From: an uncultured Streptococcus sp.
Lineage (GTDB): Bacteria > Bacillota > Bacilli > Lactobacillales > Streptococcaceae
Assembly (NCBI GenBank): GCA_900755085.1
Contig: CAAEFF010000081.1
Span: forward strand, 1-46,200
Length of the DNA stretch: 46,200 nucleotides
Direction of reading: 5' to 3'
Shown here: positions 5,090-14,400 of the stretch, piece by piece
How positions within the stretch are numbered: the stretch's first letter is position 1
Layout of the letters: each line of letters begins with the position of its first letter
Notes under the pieces: model-generated
What the model was told of the DNA's origin: nothing
Seen by the model: only the letters and a program-made list of their open reading frames with translations
Database searches by the model: none
Program-made: the position numbers and the translations under genes

Positions 5090-7324
5090 TTAGAAACCAA
5101 GCCAGCCTTTGAAGGTATCCCAAGCGTTTTTCGCTTTTCCTGGGATATCGGCCTCGTCGATTGCTTTTTTCGCATCATCGACCATATTCGACGCCTTTTC
5201 TTTGACATCCTCAAAGAAACCTTTGTCTTCTTTGCTGTTTGTTTCTGTCGTTTCTTCTCCGACTGGCGCAATGCCATTTTCAGCATAAGAGTTCTTCACC
5301 GAATCAAACTGAGTACCGTCTGTATAAGGCAGGACACTGTTGGCAACATTGCGGAAGATCTCGGATGCCGTTCCAGCACTACTATCGGTCAGGTAATGAC
5401 CTTCATCGGTCTTTGGGAAACCAAGCCACTGACTGATGACCACATCTGGCGTGTAGCCGATCACCCATTGGTCTCCAGAGAGGTCCTTGTTAAAGCTGGT
5501 CTCTGTCGTACCGGTTTTCCCTGCCATGGTATAGCCGTATGGTGCAGCATTGACCCCTGTACCATTACTAAAGGTACCCAACATCATATTGGTCATCTTA
5601 TCCGTTGTGGACCCACTGAGTACGCGTGTGGATTTCTGGCTGTGGCTCTTAACCACTTGACCACTAGCATTTTCGATCTTGGTAATGAGGTGGGCATCAT
5701 TCATGACCCCGCCATTGGCAAAGGTGCCATAGGCCTGGGCCATCTGCATCGGATTGGTTGTCACACCAGATCCCAAGGCGACAGCAAGGTTCTTATCCAC
5801 CTTGTCCATGTTGAGTCCAAATTTTTTCCCGTACTCAAAAACTTTGTTCAGGCCTAAATCATTAGCCGTCGCAACAGCTGGAAGGTTGAGGGATTCTGCC
5901 AAAGCCTGGTACATCGGTACTGTTGGGCTCGTCTGGATTCCCGCATAGTTGTTGACCTGATAGCTTCCATATTGGGTGGTACTATTGTCCAACTCCTTAT
6001 TGGTCGACCAACCTTCGGCAACGGCTGGACTATAGACCACCAAAGGTTTGATGGTTGATCCTGGACTACGGGCAGCCTGAGTCGCATAGTTATAGCTACG
6101 GAATCCTGGATTTTGATCGCTGCCGACACGCCCTACGAGAGCCCGAACCCCTCCGGTCTTAGGATCGAGGGCCACACTACCGGACTCAGCGCGCGTGCCA
6201 TCTTCTGCAACTGGGAAGAGGGCGGTATTATCATAGATTACCTGCATGCTTGCTTGGTAATTTTGATCCAGCTCGGTGTAGATCCGGTAGCCATTTTTGA
6301 CAATGTCCTCTTCGGTCAGTCCATATTCATTGACTGCTTCATTGATGACCGCATCAAAGTAGGATGGGTAGCGGTAATCCTCCGACTTGCCTTCATAGGC
6401 ATCAACCAGCTGGCCATGGATATCGACAGCAGCCGACTGATCAGCTGTTTTCTGGTCAATATAACCAGCTGCCACCATATTTTGGAGGACAGTATTGCGG
6501 CGATTGGTCGCATTCTCTACTGAATAGAGCGGGTTATAGATCTCTGGCCCCTTAAGCATACCTGCGAGAACCGCAGACTGATCCAGACTTAATTGACTGG
6601 CTGAAACCCCAAAATATTTCTTGGAAGCATCCTCAATGCCCCAAACCCCATTTCCAAAATAGGCATTGTTGAGGTACATGGTGAGGATCTCTTTTTTGCT
6701 GTACTTCTTATTGATTTCAAGGGCTAGGAAAAATTCCTTGGCCTTGCGCTCCACCGTCTGGTCCTGAGACAGATAAGCATTCTTGGCTAGCTGCTGGGTG
6801 ATGGTCGACCCACCACCTGAGCGACCCAGGGTCAAAATCGCTAAGAAGAAGCGACCATAGTTGATCCCGCTATTCTTGTAAAAGCTCCGGTCCTCTGTTG
6901 CGACTACGGCATTTTGCAGATTCTCACTAATGGCATCGAGTTCGACGTAGGTTCCTTTTTGCCCGGTCAAACTTCCAGCCTGGTCCCCATTCTTATCATA
7001 GATAATGGTGGTCGCCTTCAGTGCATTTTGCAAATCCTTGACGTTGGTCGTCTTAGCAAGGTAGAAGAGATAGCCCCCTGTTAAGAGGCTAAAGCCTAGC
7101 CCAATAATCAGGAGAATCTTGGTCAAATGGAAGCGGCGCCAAAAACGACGGAAGGGGTGCTGAGAGAGAGGCTTGCTTCTGTGCTTGCTCGAGCGACTAT
7201 AGGTCGGCTCCACTGTCTCTTCCGACAGTTCCGCATCGGGTACTTCTTCTGCCACCGCTTTGGGTGGATGATCCTTTCTAAAAAAAGTGATCAGGTTTTC
7301 AAATAATTCTTTTATTCTATTCAT
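5090..7324 (-). CDS. pbp2A: Class A penicillin-binding protein 2a
   Basis: A 744-residue bifunctional wall synthase. A charged cytoplasmic tail (1-65) and a membrane helix (about 69-90) lead to the GT51 glycosyltransferase domain (about 110-290) with catalytic Glu144 in ATEDRSF, STITQQLAKN at 173-182 and RKAKE near 193. The transpeptidase domain has STIK at 424-427 (active Ser424), SLN at 478-480 and KTGTT at 603-607. It polymerises lipid II and crosslinks stem peptides. The C-terminal 60 residues are acidic and Lys-rich, ending GWLGF. The neighbourhood (rpmG-secE-nusG) matches pneumococcal pbp2A as I recall it. The predicted promoter is so close that the mRNA may lack a leader. Confidence 0.95.
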   Translation of the reverse strand: MNRIKELFENLITFFRKDHPPKAVAEEVPDAELSEETVEPTYSRSSKHRSKPLSQHPFRRFWRRFHLTKILLIIGLGFSLLTGGYLFYLAKTTNVKDLQNALKATTIIYDKNGDQAGSLTGQKGTYVELDAISENLQNAVVATEDRSFYKNSGINYGRFFLAILTLGRSGGGSTITQQLAKNAYLSQDQTVERKAKEFFLALEINKKYSKKEILTMYLNNAYFGNGVWGIEDASKKYFGVSASQLSLDQSAVLAGMLKGPEIYNPLYSVENATNRRNTVLQNMVAAGYIDQKTADQSAAVDIHGQLVDAYEGKSEDYRYPSYFDAVINEAVNEYGLTEEDIVKNGYRIYTELDQNYQASMQVIYDNTALFPVAEDGTRAESGSVALDPKTGGVRALVGRVGSDQNPGFRSYNYATQAARSPGSTIKPLVVYSPAVAEGWSTNKELDNSTTQYGSYQVNNYAGIQTSPTVPMYQALAESLNLPAVATANDLGLNKVFEYGKKFGLNMDKVDKNLAVALGSGVTTNPMQMAQAYGTFANGGVMNDAHLITKIENASGQVVKSHSQKSTRVLSGSTTDKMTNMMLGTFSNGTGVNAAPYGYTMAGKTGTTETSFNKDLSGDQWVIGYTPDVVISQWLGFPKTDEGHYLTDSSAGTASEIFRNVANSVLPYTDGTQFDSVKNSYAENGIAPVGEETTETNSKEDKGFFEDVKEKASNMVDDAKKAIDEADIPGKAKNAWDTFKGWLGF

Positions 7325-7331
7325 ACCTGTT

Positions 7332-7360
7332 ATTGTAACACCTTATCCTTGTCCTAGCAA
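7332..7360 (-). promoter_or_regulatory. pbp2A promoter, -10 seven bases from the start codon
   Basis: On the minus strand TTGCTA (7355-7360), 17-bp spacer, TACAAT (7332-7337) with TG before it. Seven bases separate the -10 from the ATG at 7324, so transcription should begin at or one base before the start codon. No Shine-Dalgarno sequence at normal spacing is present. Confidence 0.65.
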
Positions 7361-7410
7361 GAAAAGATAGCTCCTCGCTATTTCTCATTTAGTTTTCTTT
7401 AAGCTTAGAT

Positions 7411-7427
7411 TTTGCTACAATAGGGTC
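7411..7427 (+). promoter_or_regulatory. Pseudouridine synthase promoter, -10 six bases from the start codon
   Basis: TTGCTACAAT is an extended -10 with TACAAT at 7416-7421. The predicted +1 is 7428, the A of the ATG. The -35 region is poor. The arrangement mirrors that of the divergent pbp2A gene. Confidence 0.6.
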
Positions 7428-8291
7428 ATGAATTATCAATTTACCATTCCAGAATCTTTTCCCCAAATGACTGTGAAAGAGCTCCTTGAAGACTACTTCC
7501 TCATCCCCCGTAAGATCCGGCATTTTTTACGAACCAAGAAGCACGTCTTGGTGAATGGAGAAACCATCAACTGGCAGAGCCCCGTTCAAAAAGGTGACCA
7601 GATCCAGCTGATCTTTGACGCGGATGATTACCCTGAAAAAGAGCTCCCTGCAGGCGATCCGAGTCTGGTCGAAGAACTCTATCAGGATGAGCACGTCATT
7701 ATCGTCAATAAGCCTGAAGGCATGAAGACCCATGCCAATGAGCCAACAGAAATTGCTCTACTCAACCATGTTTCCAGCTATGTCGGAGCCACCTGCTATG
7801 TCGTCCACCGACTAGATAAGGAAACCAGCGGAGCGATTTTATTTGCCAAAAATCCTTTTATCCTGCCTATTCTCAACCGAATTTTGGAAGATAAAAAAAT
7901 CCAACGCGAGTACTGGGCCTTGATCCAAGGCAACTTAGCGCAAAAGACCATCATCTACAAGGATAAAATCGGACGCGATCGCCACGATCGGCGCAAGCGC
8001 CTGGTCGATTCACGCAAGGGGCAGTACGCAGAAACCCAGGTGACACAACTGAAAAAAATCGGACGAAACAGCCTGGTCAAATGCCAGCTCAAGACGGGGC
8101 GTACCCATCAGATCCGGGTTCATCTCTCCCATCATGGGCACCCGATTGTCGGAGATCCTCTCTATAACCCTGCACGCGGAGAGCGACTCATGCTCCATGC
8201 CCACCGCTTGACCTTCACCAATCCACTGACCCTTGAAACCATCCAAGTCGAGGCCCCTTCCCAGAGTTTTGAAAAGGGGTTGAAAACGTGA
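7428..8291 (+). CDS. RluD-family RNA pseudouridine synthase
   Basis: The 287-residue protein starts with an S4-like segment (RKIRHFLRTKKHVLVNGE near residues 28-45). The catalytic domain contains HRLDKETSGAILFAK (about 127-141) with catalytic Asp130, then GRTHQIRVHLSHHGHPIVGDPLY (23 residues near 223-245, motif III). It isomerises uridine to pseudouridine in rRNA or tRNA; the exact target site cannot be read from sequence. It is divergent from pbp2A and ends 11 bp before a type 2 repeat that provides a terminator. Translation probably starts on a leaderless mRNA, because no ribosome binding site is visible and the next Met is 13 codons in. Confidence 0.92.
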   Translation: MNYQFTIPESFPQMTVKELLEDYFLIPRKIRHFLRTKKHVLVNGETINWQSPVQKGDQIQLIFDADDYPEKELPAGDPSLVEELYQDEHVIIVNKPEGMKTHANEPTEIALLNHVSSYVGATCYVVHRLDKETSGAILFAKNPFILPILNRILEDKKIQREYWALIQGNLAQKTIIYKDKIGRDRHDRRKRLVDSRKGQYAETQVTQLKKIGRNSLVKCQLKTGRTHQIRVHLSHHGHPIVGDPLYNPARGERLMLHAHRLTFTNPLTLETIQVEAPSQSFEKGLKT

Positions 8292-8302
8292 AAAAAGAAG
8301 CC

Positions 8303-8482
8303 ACAAAAAGAGGCTGGACAAAAACTGTTCAGCCTTTTATATTTGATAGAAATAACTGTATGACGCAGTGGTTGATTGGCATCTTTGTTCTCTTTTTAAG
8401 CCCCAAAGATGACCTAATCAACTGTGCGGGGGTGGGAAGACGAACTCTTTTTTACTAGTCGGAGTTCTTTCCCACTCCCTTT
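8303..8482. repeat. Structured intergenic repeat, type 2 (copy B) between convergent genes
   Basis: It begins AAAAAGAGGCTGGACAAAAACTG with a GGCTGGAC...GTTCAGCC hairpin and T run that would end the + strand gene. It then has GACGCAGTGGTTGATT, a nested CATCTTTG...CAAAGATG stem around loop TTCTCTTTTTAAGCC closed by GTTGATT/AATCAAC, and a right-hand hairpin GTGGGAA/TTCCCAC plus GAACTC/GAGTTC (8432-8475) that would end the - strand gene. It is homologous to 2237-2475, again between two convergent genes. Confidence 0.8.
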
Positions 8483-8485
8483 TTG

Positions 8486-11260
8486 TTATTGATAGCGAGG
8501 GCTTGCAAATCCACGGATATTGCCATGACCGATTCGGTAGGCTTTTCTACGAACCTGATCATTTGAGTTTCCTTCAATGGTGTGAATAACCCCATTTGAG
8601 ACGCTCTCAACAATTCCGATGTGATCCGCAAAGCCATTATTTTGCTGGCTATTTTGATCCCAGTTAAAGGTGATGATATCCCCTGCTTTTGGTGTAGTGG
8701 TACCATCTTCATTCCAGATACCCAAACGTTTGAAAATCTGAATGTGCCGTTCGACTCCACATTCACGGCCAATCAAACCACTCAAGCCCTCACGCTGGAA
8801 GACCGTTGTGACAAAGATATCACACCAATCATCAGAATTTTTCACAGCGTATCCAACTGGTAGGGGACGTACGCTATTGTAATCGTTGATCAATTGATGA
8901 TGGGCTGCACTTCCGCCACGAACACCGACAAGACTTGCTGCAGCTCGTAAAATACGATCTCGTTGACCATTAGAAACATGAGGATTGTACGCTGTTTGGT
9001 CAACCGTCACACGGGGTGAAAGTGCTGTTTGACCAAGGTTAAAGCCCTCCACGCCACCATCCACATAGTCCACATAGACGTGCGTTGTGTAGTTTCCTTT
9101 CTGGTATTGGTGATTCGCTGCAGAGACCTGCACTTCGGTATGCATACCAGAAGGTGCTGTTGAATACCAGTAAAGATTTTCCTGATGAGCTTGAGACCAA
9201 GCAGCAACACGGATATTCTTAATCTGACGACCTTGTGGAGCTTGATCCACCGTTACTGTATAGGTTCCAGCACCAGAATTGACGTTTTTAATAGAAACTT
9301 GCGTCTTGGTCATGGCATTTCGGAACTCCACTTCTGTAGTCGTGGTACCAACACCTACACGAGAACCATCATTTTGGATATAGTAAAGATGAATATGGTA
9401 CTTACCAGTAGAATTCTTGTGATCGCTCGCTTTGACAGATACCTTGTAGTCTCCATTCGCTTGGCGAGTTGCTTCGTACCAGCGGAGATCATCCTGTCCG
9501 TCCTTGTCAGACCAAGTAGGGACTTGCACAGTTTGCACACCTTTAGGATTGTAGACATCCTTGATGATGATATCAAAGGTACCTGTATCCTTGTTATTGT
9601 TTTGGATTAGAATCGTACCAGAACGGCGGGCTTGACGCACTTCTGTCGTAGTTTCTGTAATATAGTTTCGTTGATTATTTTGATCTACATAATAAACATG
9701 GACATTGTACTTACCATCCTCATTTTTATGATCTGTGGCTTTGATAGTAGCACGATAACTACCGTCGCTTTGAAGCACTGCTTTATGCCATACTAGATCA
9801 TCAGGCCCGTTCGAATCTGTCCATGTTGGGATCAGGACTTCTTTCAAACCAGTTGGAGCAACAACATTACGAATAACGGCATCAAATGTGCCTGTTACAG
9901 TATTGTTGTTCTCAATTGTGACAGTGCCACTTGGTTTAACTTCACCTACTTCTGTCGTTGTCTTTGTGATGTAGGCTTTTTGATTATTTTGATCTACGTA
10001 GTAAATATGAACATTAAATTCACCTGTGTCATTCTTATGATCAGATGCTTTAATAGTTGCACGGTAGCTGCCATCACTTTGACGGACTGCCTTATGCCAA
10101 ATCAAATCATCCTGACCATTTTTGTTAGACCAAGTAGGGACTAAAACTTCTTTCAAACCATTTGGAGCAACTACATTCCGAATAACAGCATCAAAGGTTC
10201 CTGTCTCAGTATTGTTATTTTCAATCGTTACTGTACCATTTGGTTTGACTTGTTGAACGTCAACTACTTTTTTAGTCAAATACAAATGATTATTTGAAAC
10301 ATCTACAATGTAGACATCGGCACGGTATTTGCCAGTTGAATCCTTATGATCCGCTGCTTTGATAGTCACACGATAAGAACCATCTGCTTGACGCGTTGCC
10401 TTGTGCCAAATGAGGTCATCTTGGCCATTTTCTAGACTCCATGATGGAACTAAAACTTCTTTCAGACCAGTTGGTGCAACAATATTGCTTACAACAGCAT
10501 CAAAGGTACCTGCTACTGGGTTATTGTTTTCAATCGTCAGAACACCACTTGGTCGAACGTAATCAACCGAAACTACTCGTTCCGCAATATAGTGGGGTTT
10601 CCCAGAGTTGTCTACGATATAAGCATCGGCACGGTAATTTCCTTTATTATCCTTATGTTCACTTGCCTTAATGGTTACACGATAACTACCATCAGTTTGT
10701 TTCGTCGCCTTATGCCAAATAAGGTCGTCTTGACCATTTTCAAGACTCCATGATGGTACCAAAACTTCTTTCACACCTAGTGGTGCTGTGATATTACTAA
10801 CAACCGCGTCAAATGTACCTGTAGTTTGGTTATTATTTTCAATTGAGAAAGTGCCACTTGGTTTCTGTACTTCATCTGTCGGTAAACTATTATTTTCTGA
10901 ATCTACCACTCGTGCGCGTGCGCCGTATGGAGCGCGACTAGCTATCACGGCAGGTGCTGGATGCTCTGTTGCACCCTTCTCGCTAGTGACCTGCTCAGAA
11001 GCCGGGGTATCACTAATAGTCGGTGTATTAGGTGCTGTCTCTGTTGGAACGGTATTTTCTGTGTGAACACCTTTCTCAACTCCCACTCCTTCGTTCACCG
11101 TATTCTGCGATTCTGATGAAGTTGTTGTTTTTGCAACGACAGCTGATGTATTTTCTGGTGTTTGATCGGACGCATGTTGCTCATCGGCTTTGACTTGTTG
11201 TGTCGAAAAAGCTAACAGAACAGCTGTCCCAGCATAAAAAATAAGATCTTTCTTTTTCAT
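8486..11260 (-). CDS. Secreted CHAP-domain murein hydrolase with six GBS-Bsp-like repeats
   Basis: The 924-residue protein has a signal peptide (MKKKDLIFYAGTAVLLAFS, cleavage near VKA-DE), a Thr/Glu/Pro-rich stretch to about residue 130, six repeats of about 95 residues resembling GBS-Bsp-like repeats (each with ENNN...GTFDAV...APxGxKEVLVPxWS...GQDDLIWHKA...DGSYRVTIKA), and a CHAP-like C-terminus (about 764-924). Catalytic Cys813 is in DDWCD and His880 in DHIGIVE, with Glu896/Asn898 in IEGNSND. CHAP enzymes cut murein as amidases or endopeptidases; which bond is cut here is unknown. No LPXTG is present, so the repeats probably mediate wall binding. Its signal peptide and repeats are near copies of those in the gene at 11404. 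Confidence 0.9.
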   Translation of the reverse strand: MKKKDLIFYAGTAVLLAFSTQQVKADEQHASDQTPENTSAVVAKTTTSSESQNTVNEGVGVEKGVHTENTVPTETAPNTPTISDTPASEQVTSEKGATEHPAPAVIASRAPYGARARVVDSENNSLPTDEVQKPSGTFSIENNNQTTGTFDAVVSNITAPLGVKEVLVPSWSLENGQDDLIWHKATKQTDGSYRVTIKASEHKDNKGNYRADAYIVDNSGKPHYIAERVVSVDYVRPSGVLTIENNNPVAGTFDAVVSNIVAPTGLKEVLVPSWSLENGQDDLIWHKATRQADGSYRVTIKAADHKDSTGKYRADVYIVDVSNNHLYLTKKVVDVQQVKPNGTVTIENNNTETGTFDAVIRNVVAPNGLKEVLVPTWSNKNGQDDLIWHKAVRQSDGSYRATIKASDHKNDTGEFNVHIYYVDQNNQKAYITKTTTEVGEVKPSGTVTIENNNTVTGTFDAVIRNVVAPTGLKEVLIPTWTDSNGPDDLVWHKAVLQSDGSYRATIKATDHKNEDGKYNVHVYYVDQNNQRNYITETTTEVRQARRSGTILIQNNNKDTGTFDIIIKDVYNPKGVQTVQVPTWSDKDGQDDLRWYEATRQANGDYKVSVKASDHKNSTGKYHIHLYYIQNDGSRVGVGTTTTEVEFRNAMTKTQVSIKNVNSGAGTYTVTVDQAPQGRQIKNIRVAAWSQAHQENLYWYSTAPSGMHTEVQVSAANHQYQKGNYTTHVYVDYVDGGVEGFNLGQTALSPRVTVDQTAYNPHVSNGQRDRILRAAASLVGVRGGSAAHHQLINDYNSVRPLPVGYAVKNSDDWCDIFVTTVFQREGLSGLIGRECGVERHIQIFKRLGIWNEDGTTTPKAGDIITFNWDQNSQQNNGFADHIGIVESVSNGVIHTIEGNSNDQVRRKAYRIGHGNIRGFASPRYQ

Positions 11261-11306
11261 GTATCTTCCCTTACAATTTTTTTACGGATTGTACCCACAT
11301 AGTAGT

Positions 11307-11315
11307 ATTATAGCA
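11307..11315 (-). promoter_or_regulatory. Promoter of the CHAP hydrolase gene (-10)
   Basis: On the minus strand TGC-TATAAT (TATAAT at 11307-11312), an extended -10 without a convincing -35. The leader is about 40 nt and contains AAGGGAAG before the ATG. The gene therefore has its own promoter and does not depend only on read-through from the upstream hydrolase. Confidence 0.55.
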
Positions 11316-11374
11316 CAAACCTCCGGATCAAGAAACAATATCATTAGAAGATTTTACCCTGTTTTTAAAGAAAA

Positions 11375-11397
11375 CAGAAGGCCAATTTGGCCTTCTG
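11375..11397 (-). terminator. Terminator of the GH25/C39 hydrolase gene
   Basis: CAGAAGGCCAA (11375-11385) and TTGGCCTTCTG (11387-11397) form an 11-bp stem followed by TTTTC on the minus strand, 7 bp after the stop codon. Confidence 0.85.
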
Positions 11398-11403
11398 ATC
11401 ATC

Positions 11404-14400
11404 TTATGCAAAAATAGAGAAGAAAGGTGCTCCAAGCTTGTTATCCATCGGATCCTTACTCTTAATAGAGTGAAGATAATTGATGGAGTACCAGCCGTTG
11501 TTGCTGCTATTATATGGATCGCGTACATAGGTTCTACCATTATCATAGCCATGCAAGACCAACTCATGGGTATAAGGATCGCTAGTAAATTGGCTATTGC
11601 CTACCGCAGCAAGCACATGTTTGCCAGCCATGAGGGCTTCTGCAATGCCACTAGCCCCATTAACCAATTGGCTATTTAAGCCCCAGTTACGAGTGGCAGC
11701 TACAATCCCATCAGAATCTGTTCCTGCTTCCCCTTTGTTAAATGAATCAGTATTGTTGTAGAGATAATCAGCTACTGTTGTTGGCAAAATAGTTCTGCCA
11801 AGGATATCTGTGAAGGTCATGGCAAGAGAGGTTGGCACACAACCTGACTGATCGACATTGCTCACACCATACCATTTCCCAGCCCAACGAGGATCACGTT
11901 GAGAATAATAGGTTGTTTGTGGATTCACCTTTTGATTCCGTGGAGACAAGGCTGTTTGACCGAGGTTAAAGCCTTCAACTCCTCCATCTTTGTAGTCCAC
12001 ATAGACGTGAGTGGTATAGTTACCTGCTTCATTACCGTGATTATTGGCAGAGACTGTGATCTCTGTGTGCATACCTGTTGGGGTTGCGGAATACCAGTAA
12101 AGATTTTCTTGATGAGCTTTAGACCAAGCAGCGACACGAATGTTCTTAATCTGACGACCTTGAAGCGCTTGATCTACAGCTACTGTATAAGTCCCGTTCG
12201 TTGCATTGACATTCTTAATGGCAGCTTGTGTCTTGGTCATGGCATTTCTAACTTCTACGTCGGTAGTAGTGGTGCCAATACCAATCCGAGAACCATCATT
12301 TTGAATGTAGTAAAGATGAATATGGTATTTCCCAGTAGAGTTCTTGTGATCGCTCGCTTTGACCGAGACCTTGTAGTCACCGTTCGCTTGGCGAGTTGCT
12401 TCATACCAACGGAGATCGTCTTGTCCGTCTTTATCCGACCAAGTTGGGACTTGCACAGTCCGCACGCCTTTAGGGCTGTAGACATCCTTGATGATGACGT
12501 CAAAGGTACCTGTATCTTTGTTGTTATTGACAACCGAAAGGATTCCAGTTGGTTTATCATGTTTAACAGTTACAACTGTTTCCGTAACAAAATGACGGTT
12601 GTTATCATTATCAACAATATAAAGGTCTGCACGATAGTTCCCTAGTGAGTTTTTATGATCACTCGCTTTAATCGTCACTCGATAACTACCATCAGATTGA
12701 CGATTTGCCTTGTGCCATACAAGATCATCCTGCCCATTTTCAAGACTCCATGATGGAACTAAGATTTCCTTTACACCAGTCGGTGCCACCACATTACGAA
12801 TAACCGCATCAAAACTACCAGTTGAAACATTATTGTTTTCGATCGTTAATGAAGCAGTTGGGCGTGATTGACGAACGTCAACTACTTTTTCAGAAATATA
12901 ATGACGATTGTTGAAATCATCTACAATGTAGGCATCAGCACGGTAATTGCCAGTTGAATCCTTATGATCCGTTGCTTTGATAGTCACACGATAAGAACCA
13001 TCTGCTTGACGCGTTGCCTTGTGCCAAATGAGGTCATCTTGGCCACCCACCAAACTCCATGATGGAACTAGAACTTCTTTTAGACCAGTCGGTGCAACAA
13101 TATTATTAACAACCGCATCAAAGGTACCCGCTACTGGGTTATTGTTTTCAATTGTCAGAACTCCGCTTGGTCGAACGTAATCAACCGAAACTACTTTTTC
13201 AGCAATATAATGACGATTGTTAGAGTTGTCGACGATGTAAGCATCGGCACGATAGTTTCCTTTATTGCCCTTATGATCACTTGCTTTAATCGTTACGCGA
13301 TAGCTACCATCAGTTTGCTTAGTTGCCTTGTGCCAGATAAGATCATCTTGGCCATTTTCTAGACTCCATGATGGGACTAAAACTTCCTTGACACCTAGTG
13401 GCGCTGTGATATTAGTGATCACAGCGTCGAAAGTTCCTGATTTATCATTATTGTTTTCAATAGTAAAACTTGCTTTAGGTTTTAACTGCTCAGGTGTCTT
13501 ACCAATGAATACTTGAGTCGAAGTTCCGCCCACACCTGTCAATTGTCCGTTGTTTTGGACATAGTATAGATGGACATTGTAAAGGCCAGTTGAGTTCTTA
13601 TGATCCGATGCTTTCACATTAACGGTATAAGTTCCATTTGCTTGACGATTCGCCGTATACCAAATCAGGTCATCTTGGCCACCTGATTCTGACCAAATTG
13701 GTACCGAAACAGTTTGAACTCCGTTAGGGGCTTTAACATTTGAAATCACAACATCAAATCGCCCTGCCATGGTATCATTATTGACAATGTTGATCGTTCC
13801 ACTTAAGTTCCCTACTGTTGGATCGGCTGCTGGTTTTGTATTTGCTGTAAAACGTCCTGTATAGTCTACACTGTGGTCAAAGAGATGTTTCCCTGGAAGC
13901 AATTCTGCTTGAGAAGAGAATTGCCAAGCGCCTGCTTTGCCATTGTAACGTAAACTCTTAGCATCTTCAACAGATAATTTTGGAGCAGGATATTGGGCTA
14001 CCCAGAAATTTTGAAGGCCAAATTGAGCGGTGTTGACTGGCCCTTTCTTGCGAAGATTGTTTTCATCCAACCAGCTAGCACTTGTGTAGAACATCAAATT
14101 GGTGTAGCCGTTTTTGCGCATTTCATCCACCCAAGCTTGGGTGTTGCGGTTAATGTTTGGCTGCATCTTGGCATCCTCAAAGTCATTGACCATGAGGGTG
14201 TTCTTTGGCAAACTCAAACGTTGTGCAGCTGAAATATAGAACCGTGCTTCTGCACGCGCTGATTCTTCAGAAGTGTAACGTGAAAAGTGATAAGTTGATA
14301 CTTGCAGACCCGCAGCTTGCGCATTACGAATTTGGTTCTCCGCATTCGGGTTCTTGTACCAAGTATCTTCTGTCAATTTGACAACGACACCACCCACTCC

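Noticed and set aside
5027..5857. 276-residue open frame on + opposite pbp2A
   Set aside because: It lies antisense to the conserved transpeptidase domain, has no ribosome binding site or recognisable motif, and reads as a shadow of the real gene.
11899..12645. 248-residue open frame on + opposite the GBS-Bsp-like repeats
   Set aside because: It mirrors the repeats of the minus-strand hydrolase, with its own similar short frame in the sister gene; composition is that of an antisense shadow.
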